Shown here piece by piece: positions 17,511 to 26,575 of a DNA stretch of 64,000 bases. The DNA comes from Pleomorphomonas sp. PLEO (lineage in GTDB: Bacteria > Pseudomonadota > Alphaproteobacteria > Rhizobiales > Pleomorphomonadaceae). The stretch's first letter is position 1. Each line of letters opens with the position of its first letter. Made by a program: the position numbers and the translations under genes. The notes beneath the pieces are model-generated. The model made no database searches, was not told the DNA's origin, and saw only the letters and a program-made list of their open reading frames with translations. The stretch is from positions 846,501 to 910,500 of the forward strand of contig NZ_CP166625.1 in assembly GCF_041320595.1 (NCBI RefSeq). The letters are read 5' to 3'.

Positions 17511-17526
17511 GTAAGCCAAAGTTAAC
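17511..17526 (+). promoter_or_regulatory. Imperfect CtrA-type site upstream of chemoreceptor
   Basis: GTAA (17511-17514), 7 bases, then TTAAC (17522-17526). One mismatch to TTAA-N7-TTAAC. It is 61 bases ahead of the chosen start of the chemoreceptor gene, and chemotaxis genes are frequent CtrA targets in alphaproteobacteria. Confidence 0.3.
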
Positions 17527-17587
17527 GGCCGAAGCCTAAATGGAAATTATCCCGGTCTGCGGGAAAATACCGCTGAGGCAAGTGACA

Positions 17588-19276
17588 ATGTTCAGCATCC
17601 ACTCCGTATCCGCCAAGATCGCCGCCATCGTCCTGCTGGCGATTGCCGCGCTCGGGACAATTGGTTATCTGGGCTATGCCGATCTTCGTTCGGAGCTGAT
17701 GGACCAGAAAAAGCTTGAGCTTCAAGATCAGGTCGAGACGGCTCGATCGATGATCGAGGGCTTCCGCGATCGCGCCGCCAAAGGCGAGATGAGCGTGGCT
17801 GAGGCTCAGGATGCTGCCAAGGCGGTGTTGAGGCCGGTTCGCTTCGGTCCCGACAAGAATTACTTCTTCATCTACGATGCCGACGGCCTGAACATTCTCT
17901 TGCCGGCCAAGCCGGAACTCGAGGGTAAGAGCCTCATCGATATGAAGGATACCAACGGAAAGCTGTTGGTCCGCGACATGCTGGCGATCGCCAAGGCGGG
18001 CGGTGGTAACTACGAATACATGTGGGTAAAGCCCGGCACCAAGGAGCCATCGCTGAAGCTCGCCTATGCTGCCAACGTCGAGGGCTGGAACTGGATGCTT
18101 GGCACCGGTTTTCACGTCTCCGATATCGAGGCGTCGCTTGCCGCGAGCACCCGCCGGATCGGCCTGATCACCCTTGTCTCTCTGGTCATGCTCGGTGCTT
18201 TGTCGTTTGTCGTGGCGCGCGGCATTACCGGGCCGCTGTCCCGCCTGACCCGTTCGATGGACCGCCTCCAGGGCGGCGACCTCGACGCCGAGATTTCCGG
18301 AGCGACCCGCAAGGACGAGATCGGGCTGATCGGCCGCGCCGTTTCCCGCTTCCGCGATCTGCAACGCGAACGCATCGCCGCTGAGGCGGATGCCGAGGCG
18401 GCGCGGGCCGCCGCCATGGAAAAGGCACGGCGCGATGCGCTGACCGGGCTTGCCGACGGTTTCGATCGGTCGTTCCGCGAGACTTCGGCCGGCATCGAGA
18501 GCACCGCGACAGGTTTCGAACGGGTCGCCTCCGACCTGCTCGCCGTGTCGAACCACACCCGTCGCCAAGCGGAGGCCTCGGCCGAGGCCGGCAGATTGGC
18601 AAAGGACAATGTGCAGGCGGTGTCGAGCGCCGCCGAGGAGCTGTCGGCATCGATTTCCGAGATCGTTGCTCAGGTCGACAAGGCCGCTGAAATTTCGAGT
18701 GGCGCCGTGCGCGAGACAGCCCGTGCCACCGAAGTGATCCGTGGCCTCGACGAGGCGTCGGGCGAGATTGGCAAGGTGGTGGCCTTGATCCAGGAAATCG
18801 CCGACCAGACCAACCTTTTGGCCCTCAACGCCACCATAGAGGCGGCACGCGCGGGCGAGGCCGGCAAAGGATTTGCGGTGGTGGCATCGGAAGTAAAGCA
18901 GCTCGCCGCTCAAACCTCCAAGGCCACCGACGAAATCTCCCGGCGCATCGGGGTCATCCAGTCGGCAACCGGCGAGGCGGTGCAGGCCACAGGCACCGTC
19001 GAGCAATCGATCGAGCGCGTCAACGAGGTTGCCTCTTCGATCGCTTCGACGCTGGATCAGCAGAACGCCGCCGTCTCCGAGATCACCCGTGCGATTTCAT
19101 CGACGCTTACCGCTGTTGGCAGTCTTGCGACCGACATGACCCGGCTGATGGAAAACGCCGAGGCGTCCGACTCGAAGTCGCATGAAGTGGCCGCGCAGGC
19201 TCGCCAGATGCTTGGCGATACCAAAGTTCTGCAAGCCGAAGTTGATCGGCTCATGCACGAAATGCGCGCCGCCTGA
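17588..19276 (+). CDS. Methyl-accepting chemotaxis protein with Cache-type sensor
   Basis: A 562-residue transmembrane chemoreceptor. TM1 is near residues 10-30. The periplasmic part has the sCache_2-like pattern [24 protein letters not shown] and [17 protein letters not shown]2 is near 195-215, followed by HAMP ([22 protein letters not shown]). The signalling hairpin tip reads [22 protein letters not shown]. The start is ATG 17588 with GAGG upstream; an in-frame ATG 48 bases earlier is less likely. It follows the urease cluster directly. H. pylori TlpB senses urea, so a functional link is possible but unproven, since the ligand cannot be read from sequence. Confidence 0.93.
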   Translation: MFSIHSVSAKIAAIVLLAIAALGTIGYLGYADLRSELMDQKKLELQDQVETARSMIEGFRDRAAKGEMSVAEAQDAAKAVLRPVRFGPDKNYFFIYDADGLNILLPAKPELEGKSLIDMKDTNGKLLVRDMLAIAKAGGGNYEYMWVKPGTKEPSLKLAYAANVEGWNWMLGTGFHVSDIEASLAASTRRIGLITLVSLVMLGALSFVVARGITGPLSRLTRSMDRLQGGDLDAEISGATRKDEIGLIGRAVSRFRDLQRERIAAEADAEAARAAAMEKARRDALTGLADGFDRSFRETSAGIESTATGFERVASDLLAVSNHTRRQAEASAEAGRLAKDNVQAVSSAAEELSASISEIVAQVDKAAEISSGAVRETARATEVIRGLDEASGEIGKVVALIQEIADQTNLLALNATIEAARAGEAGKGFAVVASEVKQLAAQTSKATDEISRRIGVIQSATGEAVQATGTVEQSIERVNEVASSIASTLDQQNAAVSEITRAISSTLTAVGSLATDMTRLMENAEASDSKSHEVAAQARQMLGDTKVLQAEVDRLMHEMRAA

Positions 19277-19294
19277 AGGCGGCGTCCGTTCCGG

Positions 19295-19513
19295 TCAATA
19301 ATGCGGCGGCGGTGGTTCGCGACCCGCCGGTGCCCGCGCCGCCAGCTCCATCTCCTTGACCTCATCAAGGAGATTGGTCACGAGACGTTTCAACGTGTCG
19401 ATCTCCCTCCACTGGTCGGTGACCGCGGCATTGAGATCCTCGATCACCTGGTCCTGAAAGGCGATCTTCTCCTCAAGCGCGTCGATACGCGCTTCGGTGG
19501 TTTGCGTGGTCAT
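19295..19513 (-). CDS. slyX: SlyX-family small coiled-coil protein
   Basis: A 72-residue protein that is almost entirely coiled coil (EARIDALEEKIAFQDQVIED, then LNAAVTDQWREIDTLKRLV) and ends in a Pro-rich tail PPPPHY, the hallmark of SlyX proteins. The function of the family is unknown. It is convergent with the chemoreceptor gene, 18 bases apart, and lies 12 bases after the PEBP-like gene on the same strand. Confidence 0.88.
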   Translation of the reverse strand: MTTQTTEARIDALEEKIAFQDQVIEDLNAAVTDQWREIDTLKRLVTNLLDEVKEMELAARAPAGREPPPPHY

Positions 19514-19525
19514 GTCTCGCCTCGG

Positions 19526-19924
19526 TCAGTTGGGGAAGGAGCGGGTCGCCGACGCTGTGTCGAGCGTCCGTCCGAATGTCGTGCCGCGATCCCTGGCGGT
19601 CGCCGTCCACATGTAGCGGTGCGGGCCGGCCGGTGGACAAGGGCCGAGATAGCGGAAAGCGCCGGCTTGTACCAGACCATCGCCGGCATAGGAAACCGTA
19701 CCGCCGCCATGGTGGAAGTCGGGCGCGTTGAGATCGATCATCTCGAAGACAATGACGCGCGTGCCGGGCGGCACGTTGGCAAGGTGAAATTCGGGGCTTG
19801 CCACCACGGACGGACGGCCGCTGTCGCAGGCCGGCGTCGCCCCCCAGGTGAAAGATAGTTCGAAGGCGGCAGCGGGCAAAGTGAGGCCGACCAGCACGAC
19901 GGCGGCGGCGAGGCTTCTCAACAT
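19526..19924 (-). CDS. Secreted PEBP/YbhB-like protein
   Basis: A 132-residue protein with a cleavable signal peptide (MLRSLAAAVVLVGLTLPAAA). The mature part has SPEFHLANVPPGTRVIVFEM, DLNAPDFHHGGG and GPCPPAGPHRYMWTATA, the pattern of phosphatidylethanolamine-binding-like proteins (Raf kinase inhibitor-like, YbhB/YbcL). ATG 19924 is preferred because GGGAAG lies six bases upstream; a longer start at 19942 exists. The ligand and role are unknown. It is divergent from the AEC transporter gene. Confidence 0.75.
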   Translation of the reverse strand: MLRSLAAAVVLVGLTLPAAAFELSFTWGATPACDSGRPSVVASPEFHLANVPPGTRVIVFEMIDLNAPDFHHGGGTVSYAGDGLVQAGAFRYLGPCPPAGPHRYMWTATARDRGTTFGRTLDTASATRSFPN

Positions 19925-20115
19925 GGCTATCTTCCCGAGCATGGACCGGAGTTTGTCACCGCTGTTCTCCCGAGGCAAGCGAACCGATCCGCATTGCTTC
20001 GGCCTTGCGAGACACGCGACAGGCAGAGTAGGCAGAAAGTCTAATTTCCCCGCCGATCTCCGACGTGCCGCCATGGCCGCCGGCTCTTCCTCGGCTTCAG
20101 CGTCGGTTGCCGCCC

Positions 20116-21060
20116 GTGATCGCCATTGCTCTCGACGTCCTGCCCATCTTTCTGCTGATCCTGATTGGCTACCTCCTCGTCCGCTTCGGTGTGATGAAGG
20201 CGGAGGTCGGGGATGCTCTTTCCGACTTTGTCTTCACCATTGCCATGCCGACGCTGCTGTTCAAGACGGTGGCGGTGGCGCATGTCGAAGGCAGCTCGCC
20301 CTGGACGATCTGGGTGGCTTATTTTGCGGGGGTTGCCGTCACCTGGACGGCCGGCCACTTGGCGGTGACTCGCCTGTTCGGCCGGGATGCTCGCATCGGC
20401 GTGCTGGCCGGCGTCAGCTCCGCCTTTGCCAACAACCTGTTCATCGGCCTGCCGCTCGTTCAACGCATCGTTGGTGATGACGGTGTGGTGGCGCTGTCGA
20501 TCCTGCTCTGTGCCCACCTGCCGGTGATGATGATTGCCGGCACCGTGCTGATGGAGCAAGCCGAACGGCAGACGAGCGGCCGGCCGGCCCAGCCGATCTC
20601 CGCTATCCTCAAACAGGTTGGCCGCAACCTTGTGCGCAATCCGCTGGTGGTCGGCTTGGTGCTCGGCTCGCTGTGGCGAATATCCGATCTGCCGCTGACC
20701 GGCGTCATTGGCACGGTGGTGAACGACATTGGCGATATCGCCGGCTCGGCGGCCCTGATCTCGCTTGGCATGGCGCTGATGAAATACGGCATTTCCGACG
20801 GTATCGGACCGGCGCTCGTCACTTCGGCGTTCAAGCTGTTCCTGCTGCCGGCCTCCGTCTACGCGGCGAGCCGCCTGCTCGGCCTTGATGCGACCTGGAC
20901 GGCGGCGCTGGTGCTGACGTCGTCGGTGCCGACCGGCATCAACGCCTGGCTGATCGCTAATCGCTTCGGTGTCGGCCACGGCCTCGCCTCGTCGTCGATC
21001 ACCATCACCACCGCCGTCGGCGTGGTGACCACCACCTTCTGGGCCTGGCTCCTCGGCTGA
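20116..21060 (+). CDS. AEC-family auxin efflux-type transporter
   Basis: A 314-residue inner-membrane carrier with about ten hydrophobic segments split into two halves. IFLLILIGYLLVRFGVM at the N-terminus and SAFANNLFIGLPLV near residue 105 are typical of AEC (BASS-related) transporters such as malonate or auxin-type permeases. The start is GTG 20116. The substrate is unknown. No neighbour suggests a pathway. A long inverted repeat lies directly behind the stop codon. Confidence 0.85.
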   Translation: MIAIALDVLPIFLLILIGYLLVRFGVMKAEVGDALSDFVFTIAMPTLLFKTVAVAHVEGSSPWTIWVAYFAGVAVTWTAGHLAVTRLFGRDARIGVLAGVSSAFANNLFIGLPLVQRIVGDDGVVALSILLCAHLPVMMIAGTVLMEQAERQTSGRPAQPISAILKQVGRNLVRNPLVVGLVLGSLWRISDLPLTGVIGTVVNDIGDIAGSAALISLGMALMKYGISDGIGPALVTSAFKLFLLPASVYAASRLLGLDATWTAALVLTSSVPTGINAWLIANRFGVGHGLASSSITITTAVGVVTTTFWAWLLG

Positions 21061-21062
21061 GA

Positions 21063-21145
21063 GAAATTCTACTGAGGTGGCCACCTGGCTTAGCCCGCTC
21101 CGGTTCTCGCAGGCGTCGCCATCCGACTCGCACCAGTAGAATTTC
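21063..21145. repeat. 12-bp inverted repeat bounding an 83-base segment
   Basis: GAAATTCTACTG (21063-21074) and CAGTAGAATTTC (21134-21145) are perfect inverted repeats, separated by 59 bases. Directly inside the left arm is the palindrome AGGTGGCCACCT (21075-21086). The segment begins 2 bases after the stop codon of the AEC transporter gene. It may work as a terminator hairpin or be a small palindromic repeat element. Confidence 0.55.
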
Positions 21146-21266
21146 CCGCCGCGCATCCCACGACAGCCATCTCAATGCCCCAACCTCCAAGCCCATCCCG
21201 CTTTTCCTTTGCGCGGCCGTGATGCGTGCCGTATGACGGGCGCCGGTATTTTCGAGGCGTTCTCTC

Positions 21267-22373
21267 ATGTCCGATACATTTCTCGCGCCTGTTCCTCGCA
21301 GTGGCATCCTCGACATCGACCTCTATGTTCCCGGCGGGTCGAAGGCGGCTGTGGGTAAGAAGCTCTACAAGCTGTCTTCCAACGAGACGCCGCTAGGGCC
21401 GAGCCCGAAGGCTGTGGAAGCCTATGGGCGGGTGGCGAGCAAGCTGGAACTCTATCCCGACGGCTCGTCGACCGAGCTCCGACAGTCCATCGCCGAGACC
21501 CACGGCCTCAACGTTGACCGCGTCATCTGCGGCAACGGCTCGGACGAACTGCTGCATCTGCTCGCCGAGTGCTATCTGTCGCCCGGTGACGAGGCGATTT
21601 ATTCCGAGCACGGCTTCCTAGTTTATCGCATTTCCATCCTTGCCGCCGGCGCGACGCCGGTGGTGGCGAACGAGACCGCCTACACCACCGACGTCGATGC
21701 CATTCTCGCCGCCGTGACGCCGCGGACGCGCATGGTGTTCCTCGCCAATCCGAACAACCCCACCGGCACCTACATTCCCATGTCCGAGGTGCGGCGGCTG
21801 CATGCCGGGTTGCCGGGCAACGTGCTTCTGGTGCTCGACGCCGCCTATGCCGAATATGTCCGCCGCAACGATTATGAGAGTGGTGTCGAGCTGGTCGCGT
21901 CGGCCGACAATGTGGTGATGACGCGCACCTTCTCGAAGATCCACGGGCTCGCGGCGCTTCGCATCGGCTGGCTCTACGGCCCCAAGGCCATCGTGGACGT
22001 GCTGGAGCGGGTGCGCGGACCGTTCAATCTCAACGCGGCGGCCATCACCGCCGGTGCCACCGCCATGCGCGACCGCGCCTTCGTCGAGGCGGCGGTCGAG
22101 CATAACCTTCGCTGGAGCGCCTGGCTGTCCGCCGAACTCGGCACGCTCGGCCTGACGGTAACCCCCTCGGTCGCCAACTTTCTGCTGGTTCATTTTCCTG
22201 AGACTGGGAAGACGGCCGATGCCGCCGACAAGGCTCTGCTCGCCGAAGGCGTCGTGGTGCGCAAGGTGGGGGGCTACGGGCTGCCCAACGCTCTGCGGGT
22301 GACCGTGGGCTCTGAAGAAGCCTGTCGCTGCCTCGTCGAGGTCCTGACGATTTTCATGAAGGCATCGGCATGA
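21267..22373 (+). CDS. hisC: Histidinol-phosphate/aromatic aminotransferase (HisC-like)
   Basis: A 368-residue PLP aminotransferase of fold type I. The PLP Lys is in [17 protein letters not shown] near residue 220. [13 protein letters not shown] at residue 38 and NPNNPTGT near 160 are typical of HisC. Its stop overlaps the start of a prephenate dehydrogenase gene by 4 bases, so in this operon it may also, or mainly, transaminate aromatic keto acids for tyrosine or phenylalanine synthesis. ATG 21267 has GAGG 9 bases upstream. Confidence 0.9.
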   Translation: MSDTFLAPVPRSGILDIDLYVPGGSKAAVGKKLYKLSSNETPLGPSPKAVEAYGRVASKLELYPDGSSTELRQSIAETHGLNVDRVICGNGSDELLHLLAECYLSPGDEAIYSEHGFLVYRISILAAGATPVVANETAYTTDVDAILAAVTPRTRMVFLANPNNPTGTYIPMSEVRRLHAGLPGNVLLVLDAAYAEYVRRNDYESGVELVASADNVVMTRTFSKIHGLAALRIGWLYGPKAIVDVLERVRGPFNLNAAAITAGATAMRDRAFVEAAVEHNLRWSAWLSAELGTLGLTVTPSVANFLLVHFPETGKTADAADKALLAEGVVVRKVGGYGLPNALRVTVGSEEACRCLVEVLTIFMKASA

Positions 22374-23311
22374 GCGATACCCTGTTTCCTCGCCTCGCCA
22401 TCATCGGCATCGGCTTGATCGGTTCGTCGATCGCCCGGGCGGCCCGTCTCAACGGTCTCGTGGATGAAATCGCCATCTCCGACCTGTCGCCGGTCATCCT
22501 GAAACGCGCCGAGGAGCTGTCGCTCGGCGACAGCTACCACGCTGCTGCCAGCGACGCCGTGGCGGGCGCCGACCTGGTGATCGCCTGTGTGCCGGTCGGT
22601 GCCGCCGAGGGAGTGGCCCAGGCGATCGCGTCGCGTCTGAAGCCTGGTGCCATCGTCTCCGACGTCGGTTCCGTGAAGGGCTCGGTCGTCCGGCAGATGA
22701 AACCGCACCTGCCGGACAACGTTCATTTCATTCCGGCTCACCCGGTGGCCGGCACCGAATACTCCGGCCCCGACGCCGGCTTTGCCGAGCTGTTCGTCAA
22801 TCGCTGGTCGATCGTTTGCCCCGAAGAGAGCACCGATCCCAAGGCACTCGACCGGCTCGTCGCCTTCTGGGCCGGCATGGGCGCCAACGTTGAGTGCATG
22901 AGCGCCGAGCGGCACGATCTGGTGCTGGCCATCACCAGTCATCTACCGCATCTGATCGCCTACAACATTGTCGGCACCGCTGCCGATCTTGAGAAGGTCA
23001 CCGAGTCGGAAGTGATGAAATTCTCGGCCGGCGGCTTTCGTGACTTCACCCGCATCGCCGCCTCCGATCCCACCATGTGGCGCGACGTGTTCCTGCACAA
23101 CAAGGACGCGGTACTGGAGGTGCTCGGTCGCTTTCAGGAGGATCTGTTCGCGTTGCAGCGGCAGATTCGCTGGGGCGAGGGCGACCGACTCTATGATCTG
23201 TTCAGCCGGACGCGTGCCATCCGCCGCGGCATTCTAACACTGGGTCAGGACGAGCCGGGGGCGGATTTCGGCCGCTCCCATAAAGCGCCGCCGAAGCCCG
23301 CGTCAGAATAG
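22370..23311 (+). CDS. tyrA: Prephenate/arogenate dehydrogenase
   Basis: A 313-residue NAD(P)-dependent dehydrogenase of tyrosine synthesis. It has the Rossmann motif [16 protein letters not shown] at residue 11, VGSVKGSVV near 103, [15 protein letters not shown] near 124 and [12 protein letters not shown] near 190. It converts prephenate to 4-hydroxyphenylpyruvate, or arogenate to tyrosine; which one is not certain. It is coupled to the upstream aminotransferase gene (ATGA overlap). Its last 9 bases overlap the 3' end of the convergent DUF2125 gene. Confidence 0.92.
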   Translation: MSDTLFPRLAIIGIGLIGSSIARAARLNGLVDEIAISDLSPVILKRAEELSLGDSYHAAASDAVAGADLVIACVPVGAAEGVAQAIASRLKPGAIVSDVGSVKGSVVRQMKPHLPDNVHFIPAHPVAGTEYSGPDAGFAELFVNRWSIVCPEESTDPKALDRLVAFWAGMGANVECMSAERHDLVLAITSHLPHLIAYNIVGTAADLEKVTESEVMKFSAGGFRDFTRIAASDPTMWRDVFLHNKDAVLEVLGRFQEDLFALQRQIRWGEGDRLYDLFSRTRAIRRGILTLGQDEPGADFGRSHKAPPKPASE

Positions 23312-24301
23312 CGGCGCGATCCGGGCGATCTTTCGGCCATTGGCCGAGACGACGCCGTCAGCGACCTTGAGCCCGATGGAGCGACCGCCGTCGTCGGCGG
23401 CCGAGCCCATCAAGACGAAAGCCATGACGAGGCCGGCGACCTCCGGGGTAAGGCTCCTGCCGCCAGCCGCCGCGGCCAGCGTCAGTGCGTTGAGGTCGCG
23501 GCCGGTTATCTTCCCCTCGGCTTCCACCAGGCCGGTCTCCGAGACCGTGCCTTCGCCCGTCAGCGTCAGCGAGGCGCCGCCGAGTTCGGCGGCGAGCCGA
23601 TGCAGGGTCAGTTTGCCGCCCGCTGCCTTCCAGCCGGCGAGCGCCGTGGGACCGGCCGTGGCCATGTCGGCTTCAGCGAGAGTGGCAGCCAGAGTCAGGC
23701 GAACCGGAACCGGTGTCAGCGACGTTGAGCCGACGGCAATACCTAGGTTGTCGATCGTGGCGGCGATATCGGCGTCTTCAGGCCGTTCGGCGGCGCGCGC
23801 CAGCAAAAGCTCGCCGCGCCCTATCGTCAACTTGCCTTCGGTGCCGCCGGCGAGCGGTCCGGTTGCCGAGAGGTCGACGGTTCTGAGGGCGAGTCGATTG
23901 GCGAGGCCATCGGCAAATCCGACGCTGGCGGCGAGTTCGCTGGCGGCGAGGTCGAGCCGCCGACTGTCGGGGGCCGTGTAGGAGGTCGCTCCATCAAAGC
24001 GGAAATCGAGTCGGTGAGGGTCGAAGACAGACGCTTCGCCATGCGCGCCAGCGGTCGCAAATTTGCCGCCGTCGGAAAAGGCGACGACCAGGCCACCGTT
24101 GCAATTGACGGTTAGCTGAAAGGGCCAGCCCGCGATTTTTTCCTCGGCGCAGTCGATGATGACCCCATTCCTCGCCGAGAGATCGGCGATAGAGCTGTGA
24201 ATGGTGTTGCCGAGCCACCAGCGGGCGCCGAACCATACGCCAGTCCACAAGAGAGCGACCGCGACGATCGTCCAGAGGCCCCATCGTATCGTCCGCGTCA
24301 T
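23303..24301 (-). CDS. DUF2125 family membrane-anchored protein
   Basis: A 332-residue protein with one N-terminal membrane segment (about residues 6-28) followed by a long periplasmic part of beta-rich, AsmA-like low-identity sequence. The early motif NGVIIDCAEEKIAGWPFQLTV is typical of DUF2125 proteins from Hyphomicrobiales. Function unknown. The start is ATG 24301; the frame is open further upstream but unsupported. It is convergent with tyrA with a 9-base overlap and divergent from the ChaC gene. Confidence 0.82.
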   Translation of the reverse strand: MTRTIRWGLWTIVAVALLWTGVWFGARWWLGNTIHSSIADLSARNGVIIDCAEEKIAGWPFQLTVNCNGGLVVAFSDGGKFATAGAHGEASVFDPHRLDFRFDGATSYTAPDSRRLDLAASELAASVGFADGLANRLALRTVDLSATGPLAGGTEGKLTIGRGELLLARAAERPEDADIAATIDNLGIAVGSTSLTPVPVRLTLAATLAEADMATAGPTALAGWKAAGGKLTLHRLAAELGGASLTLTGEGTVSETGLVEAEGKITGRDLNALTLAAAAGGRSLTPEVAGLVMAFVLMGSAADDGGRSIGLKVADGVVSANGRKIARIAPLF

Positions 24302-24359
24302 GGCGCTTCTCCCGCAAGACACAGGCGCCCCCGTGGACGCACTGTTCACCTTCCATCCA

Positions 24360-24445
24360 CTAGAGCAATGTGGCGAAAGATGGAATCGTCTTCGCCAAGC
24401 GTTGCATTCGTCCTTCGAAATGCTACGCATTTTGATGCTAACAGG
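24360..24445. repeat. Possible CTAG-bounded intergenic repeat element
   Basis: The stretch begins CTAGAGCAATG and contains GGCGAA/TTCGCC as an internal stem. Its CGTTGC, TTCGT and CTT segments recur in the same order in the element at 41165. It lies between the divergent DUF2125 and ChaC genes. Relationship to the other CTAG elements is plausible but weaker. Confidence 0.35.
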
Positions 24446-24458
24446 ACGGAGCGGAAGG

Positions 24459-25001
24459 ATGGACGCGAGCATCTGGGTGTTCGGCTACGGCTCGCTGATG
24501 TGGAACCCCGGTTTTCCATACCTGAGGGCGGTGCAGGCACGCATGCATGGCGTTCGTCGTGCTCTCTGCATTCGCTCGACGCACTATCGTGGGACGCCGG
24601 AAAATCCGGGCCTGGTGTTCGGCCTCGATCGCGGCGGTTCCTGTCATGGCGTCGCCTTCGAGGTTGCCGAGGCGGACCGCGACGCGGTGATCGCCTACCT
24701 CAGGGCGCGCGAGCAGATTTCCATGGTCTATCACGAGGTCGTCCGGCCAGCGCGGCTGGCCAGTGGCGAGACGGTTGGAGCCTTGGTCTACGTCGCCAAT
24801 CAAGGGCACGAGCAATATGCCGGCGGCCTCGACTTCGAGGAGACGCTCGCCATTATCCGTCAAAGCACCGGCGAGATGGGGCCCAATGCCGACTACGTCA
24901 CGGCAACGGTCAAGCGCTTGCAGGATATGGGCATCCGCGACCTGGCCCTTGAAAGGGTTGTCGCGGCGCTTGCGGAAGGAGGCAACGGCTCCTCAGGTTG
25001 A
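24459..25001 (+). CDS. chaC: ChaC-type glutathione gamma-glutamylcyclotransferase
   Basis: A 180-residue enzyme of the gamma-glutamylcyclotransferase-like fold. IWVFGYGSLMWNPGF at the N-terminus is the YGSL substrate-binding motif, and the catalytic Glu lies in AREQISMVYHE near residue 85. ChaC enzymes cleave cytosolic glutathione to 5-oxoproline and Cys-Gly. ATG 24459 has GCGGAAGG directly before it. Its 3' end overlaps that of the convergent acyltransferase gene by 9 bases. Confidence 0.9.
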   Translation: MDASIWVFGYGSLMWNPGFPYLRAVQARMHGVRRALCIRSTHYRGTPENPGLVFGLDRGGSCHGVAFEVAEADRDAVIAYLRAREQISMVYHEVVRPARLASGETVGALVYVANQGHEQYAGGLDFEETLAIIRQSTGEMGPNADYVTATVKRLQDMGIRDLALERVVAALAEGGNGSSG

Positions 25002-25775
25002 TGTTTGAGGTGCCCTAAGCTCGTCAACGCGCGTGCGCGCCGTCACCGGCAGGTCATCTCCCCGTGTCGCGGCTTCGAGTAGCAACCGATCGCAGGCCGC
25101 CTCGATATCGCTCTCCAACTTTTGAAACATGTCGCGCGGCTTGAGGCCGGGTGGGATCGGCTCCAGGAACTCCACGACGATGGTGCCGCGCCGATGCACG
25201 CGCGCCTTGCGCGGCCAGACGGTGCCGGCGTTGTGGGCGACCGGCAGCACCGGCACGTCGAGCGACCTGTAGATCTGGGCGATGCCTTGCTTGTAGTCGG
25301 GTCGGGCACCGGCTTCGGCGCGCGTTCCCTCCGGAAAGATGATCACCTGGCGTCCCGCGGCGACGGCGGCGCGGGTGCCCTCGATCACCTTTCGCAAGGC
25401 GGTGGTTGGGCTGCCGCGATCGATGGCAATGTTGCCGGCAAGTTTCAGCCACCAGCCGAACACGGGGATCCAAGTCAGCTCCCGTTTCAGGATGAAGGCG
25501 GGATCGGCGAGCAATGGCACCAGCGCCAACGTCTCGAAGGTCGACTGATGCTTGGATGCCAGGATGAAACCACCTGGCGGGATGCGCTCAAGATGACGGT
25601 ACTCGTGGCGCGTGCCGGTGATGAGCCTGTGCAGGCCGATCAGCGAAGAGGTCCAAGCTTTCACGACGATCATCACGCCACGGTGGCCGCCGAGCGCGAA
25701 GGGGGCGCCGAGAACGGCCATGACGGCGGTCACCGAGAAGAAGGCGAGGCTGTAAAGGTAGGAGCGGATCAGCAT
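24993..25775 (-). CDS. plsC: 1-acyl-sn-glycerol-3-phosphate acyltransferase (PlsC-like)
   Basis: A 260-residue membrane-associated acyltransferase that makes phosphatidic acid. The N-terminal hydrophobic segment (about residues 6-30) anchors it. Block I reads SKHQSTFETLAL, an HX4E variant of the usual HX4D motif that is common in alphaproteobacterial members. Block III is IFPEGTRAEAG near residue 145, followed by VPVLPVAHNAG. It is the last gene of the ftsE-ftsX-ydcF-plsC minus-strand series, 41 bases after ydcF. Confidence 0.9.
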   Translation of the reverse strand: MLIRSYLYSLAFFSVTAVMAVLGAPFALGGHRGVMIVVKAWTSSLIGLHRLITGTRHEYRHLERIPPGGFILASKHQSTFETLALVPLLADPAFILKRELTWIPVFGWWLKLAGNIAIDRGSPTTALRKVIEGTRAAVAAGRQVIIFPEGTRAEAGARPDYKQGIAQIYRSLDVPVLPVAHNAGTVWPRKARVHRRGTIVVEFLEPIPPGLKPRDMFQKLESDIEAACDRLLLEAATRGDDLPVTARTRVDELRAPQTST

Positions 25776-25816
25776 GGATCGTCTTCCAGGGTGAGCGGCC
25801 TTTTCGGACGGATGCG

Positions 25817-26515
25817 TCAACCAAAAGCCCCGCCGATGAGTTCGGCGAGACCGTCGACACCGCCGAGCGACAGGCGAAGGCGTGTTGCCGTATACTTCAG
25901 GTATTCTTGCAGGAGAAGCAGGATCACGTTTCGATCCTCCGACCAGTTGACGAGCGTCAGGCCGGGTCGGGTTACAGGATAAGGGATGAGGCGGATATCC
26001 GGCATGGCATGCGACAGCTCCAGCATGGAGCGCGGCATGTGGTAGGCGGATGTGACGACGATCAGCGACAGGAAGCCGTTGCGCCGCGCCCATTTTGCCG
26101 TTTCGAGGGCATTGCCGATGGTGTTGGCGGCGCGGCGGTCGAGATCGACGCAGCAGGCCATCATGTCCGGTTCCGCTTCGACCATGCGGGCCAGTCGCGT
26201 CGCCGAGGTGTCGGGGTGGACGCCTGAGATCAGAAGACGCCGCGCCTTGCCGGCGGTCATCAGTTCGATGGCGCCGGTGATGCGCTCGGCGCCCCCGGTC
26301 AGCACGACAATGCCGTCGGCTGCCAGCGGCGACGGCGTTTGATAAGTGACGATGGTATCGACGAAACGGAAAAAGCCGCCGAAGAAGAAGCCGCTGCCGA
26401 TCAGCAAGGCGGCGGCAATGATGACGCCTATCGATCGGCGTGCGCGGGTCCGCTCGCCGAAGGCTTGCTGAGGCCCGTCGGCCGTCTCTCTCGTGGGAGC
26501 GGACGATTCCATCAT
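25817..26515 (-). CDS. YdcF/ElyC-family DUF218 protein
   Basis: A 232-residue membrane-anchored protein with one N-terminal helix (about residues 28-50) and a DUF218 domain. It shows ADGIVVLTGGAERI near 65, LLISGVHPDTS near 92, and TVTSAYHMPRS-like sequence in VVTSAYHMPRSMLEL near 155. The E. coli relatives ElyC and SanA act on cell-envelope integrity. It lies between ftsX (60 bases) and plsC (41 bases) on the same strand, which suggests a role in envelope synthesis during division, but the enzyme activity is not known. Confidence 0.85.
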   Translation of the reverse strand: MMESSAPTRETADGPQQAFGERTRARRSIGVIIAAALLIGSGFFFGGFFRFVDTIVTYQTPSPLAADGIVVLTGGAERITGAIELMTAGKARRLLISGVHPDTSATRLARMVEAEPDMMACCVDLDRRAANTIGNALETAKWARRNGFLSLIVVTSAYHMPRSMLELSHAMPDIRLIPYPVTRPGLTLVNWSEDRNVILLLLQEYLKYTATRLRLSLGGVDGLAELIGGAFG

Positions 26516-26575
26516 GGCGTCATTGTAGAAAATCGGCCGACGATTGACAAATCCCGCGTTCTTGCATGCCGCTTG

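Noticed and set aside
17522-19006. 494-codon minus-strand open frame opposite the chemoreceptor
   Set aside because: Chemoreceptor motifs are unmistakable on the plus strand, and the antisense frame is Gly/Arg/His-rich noise.
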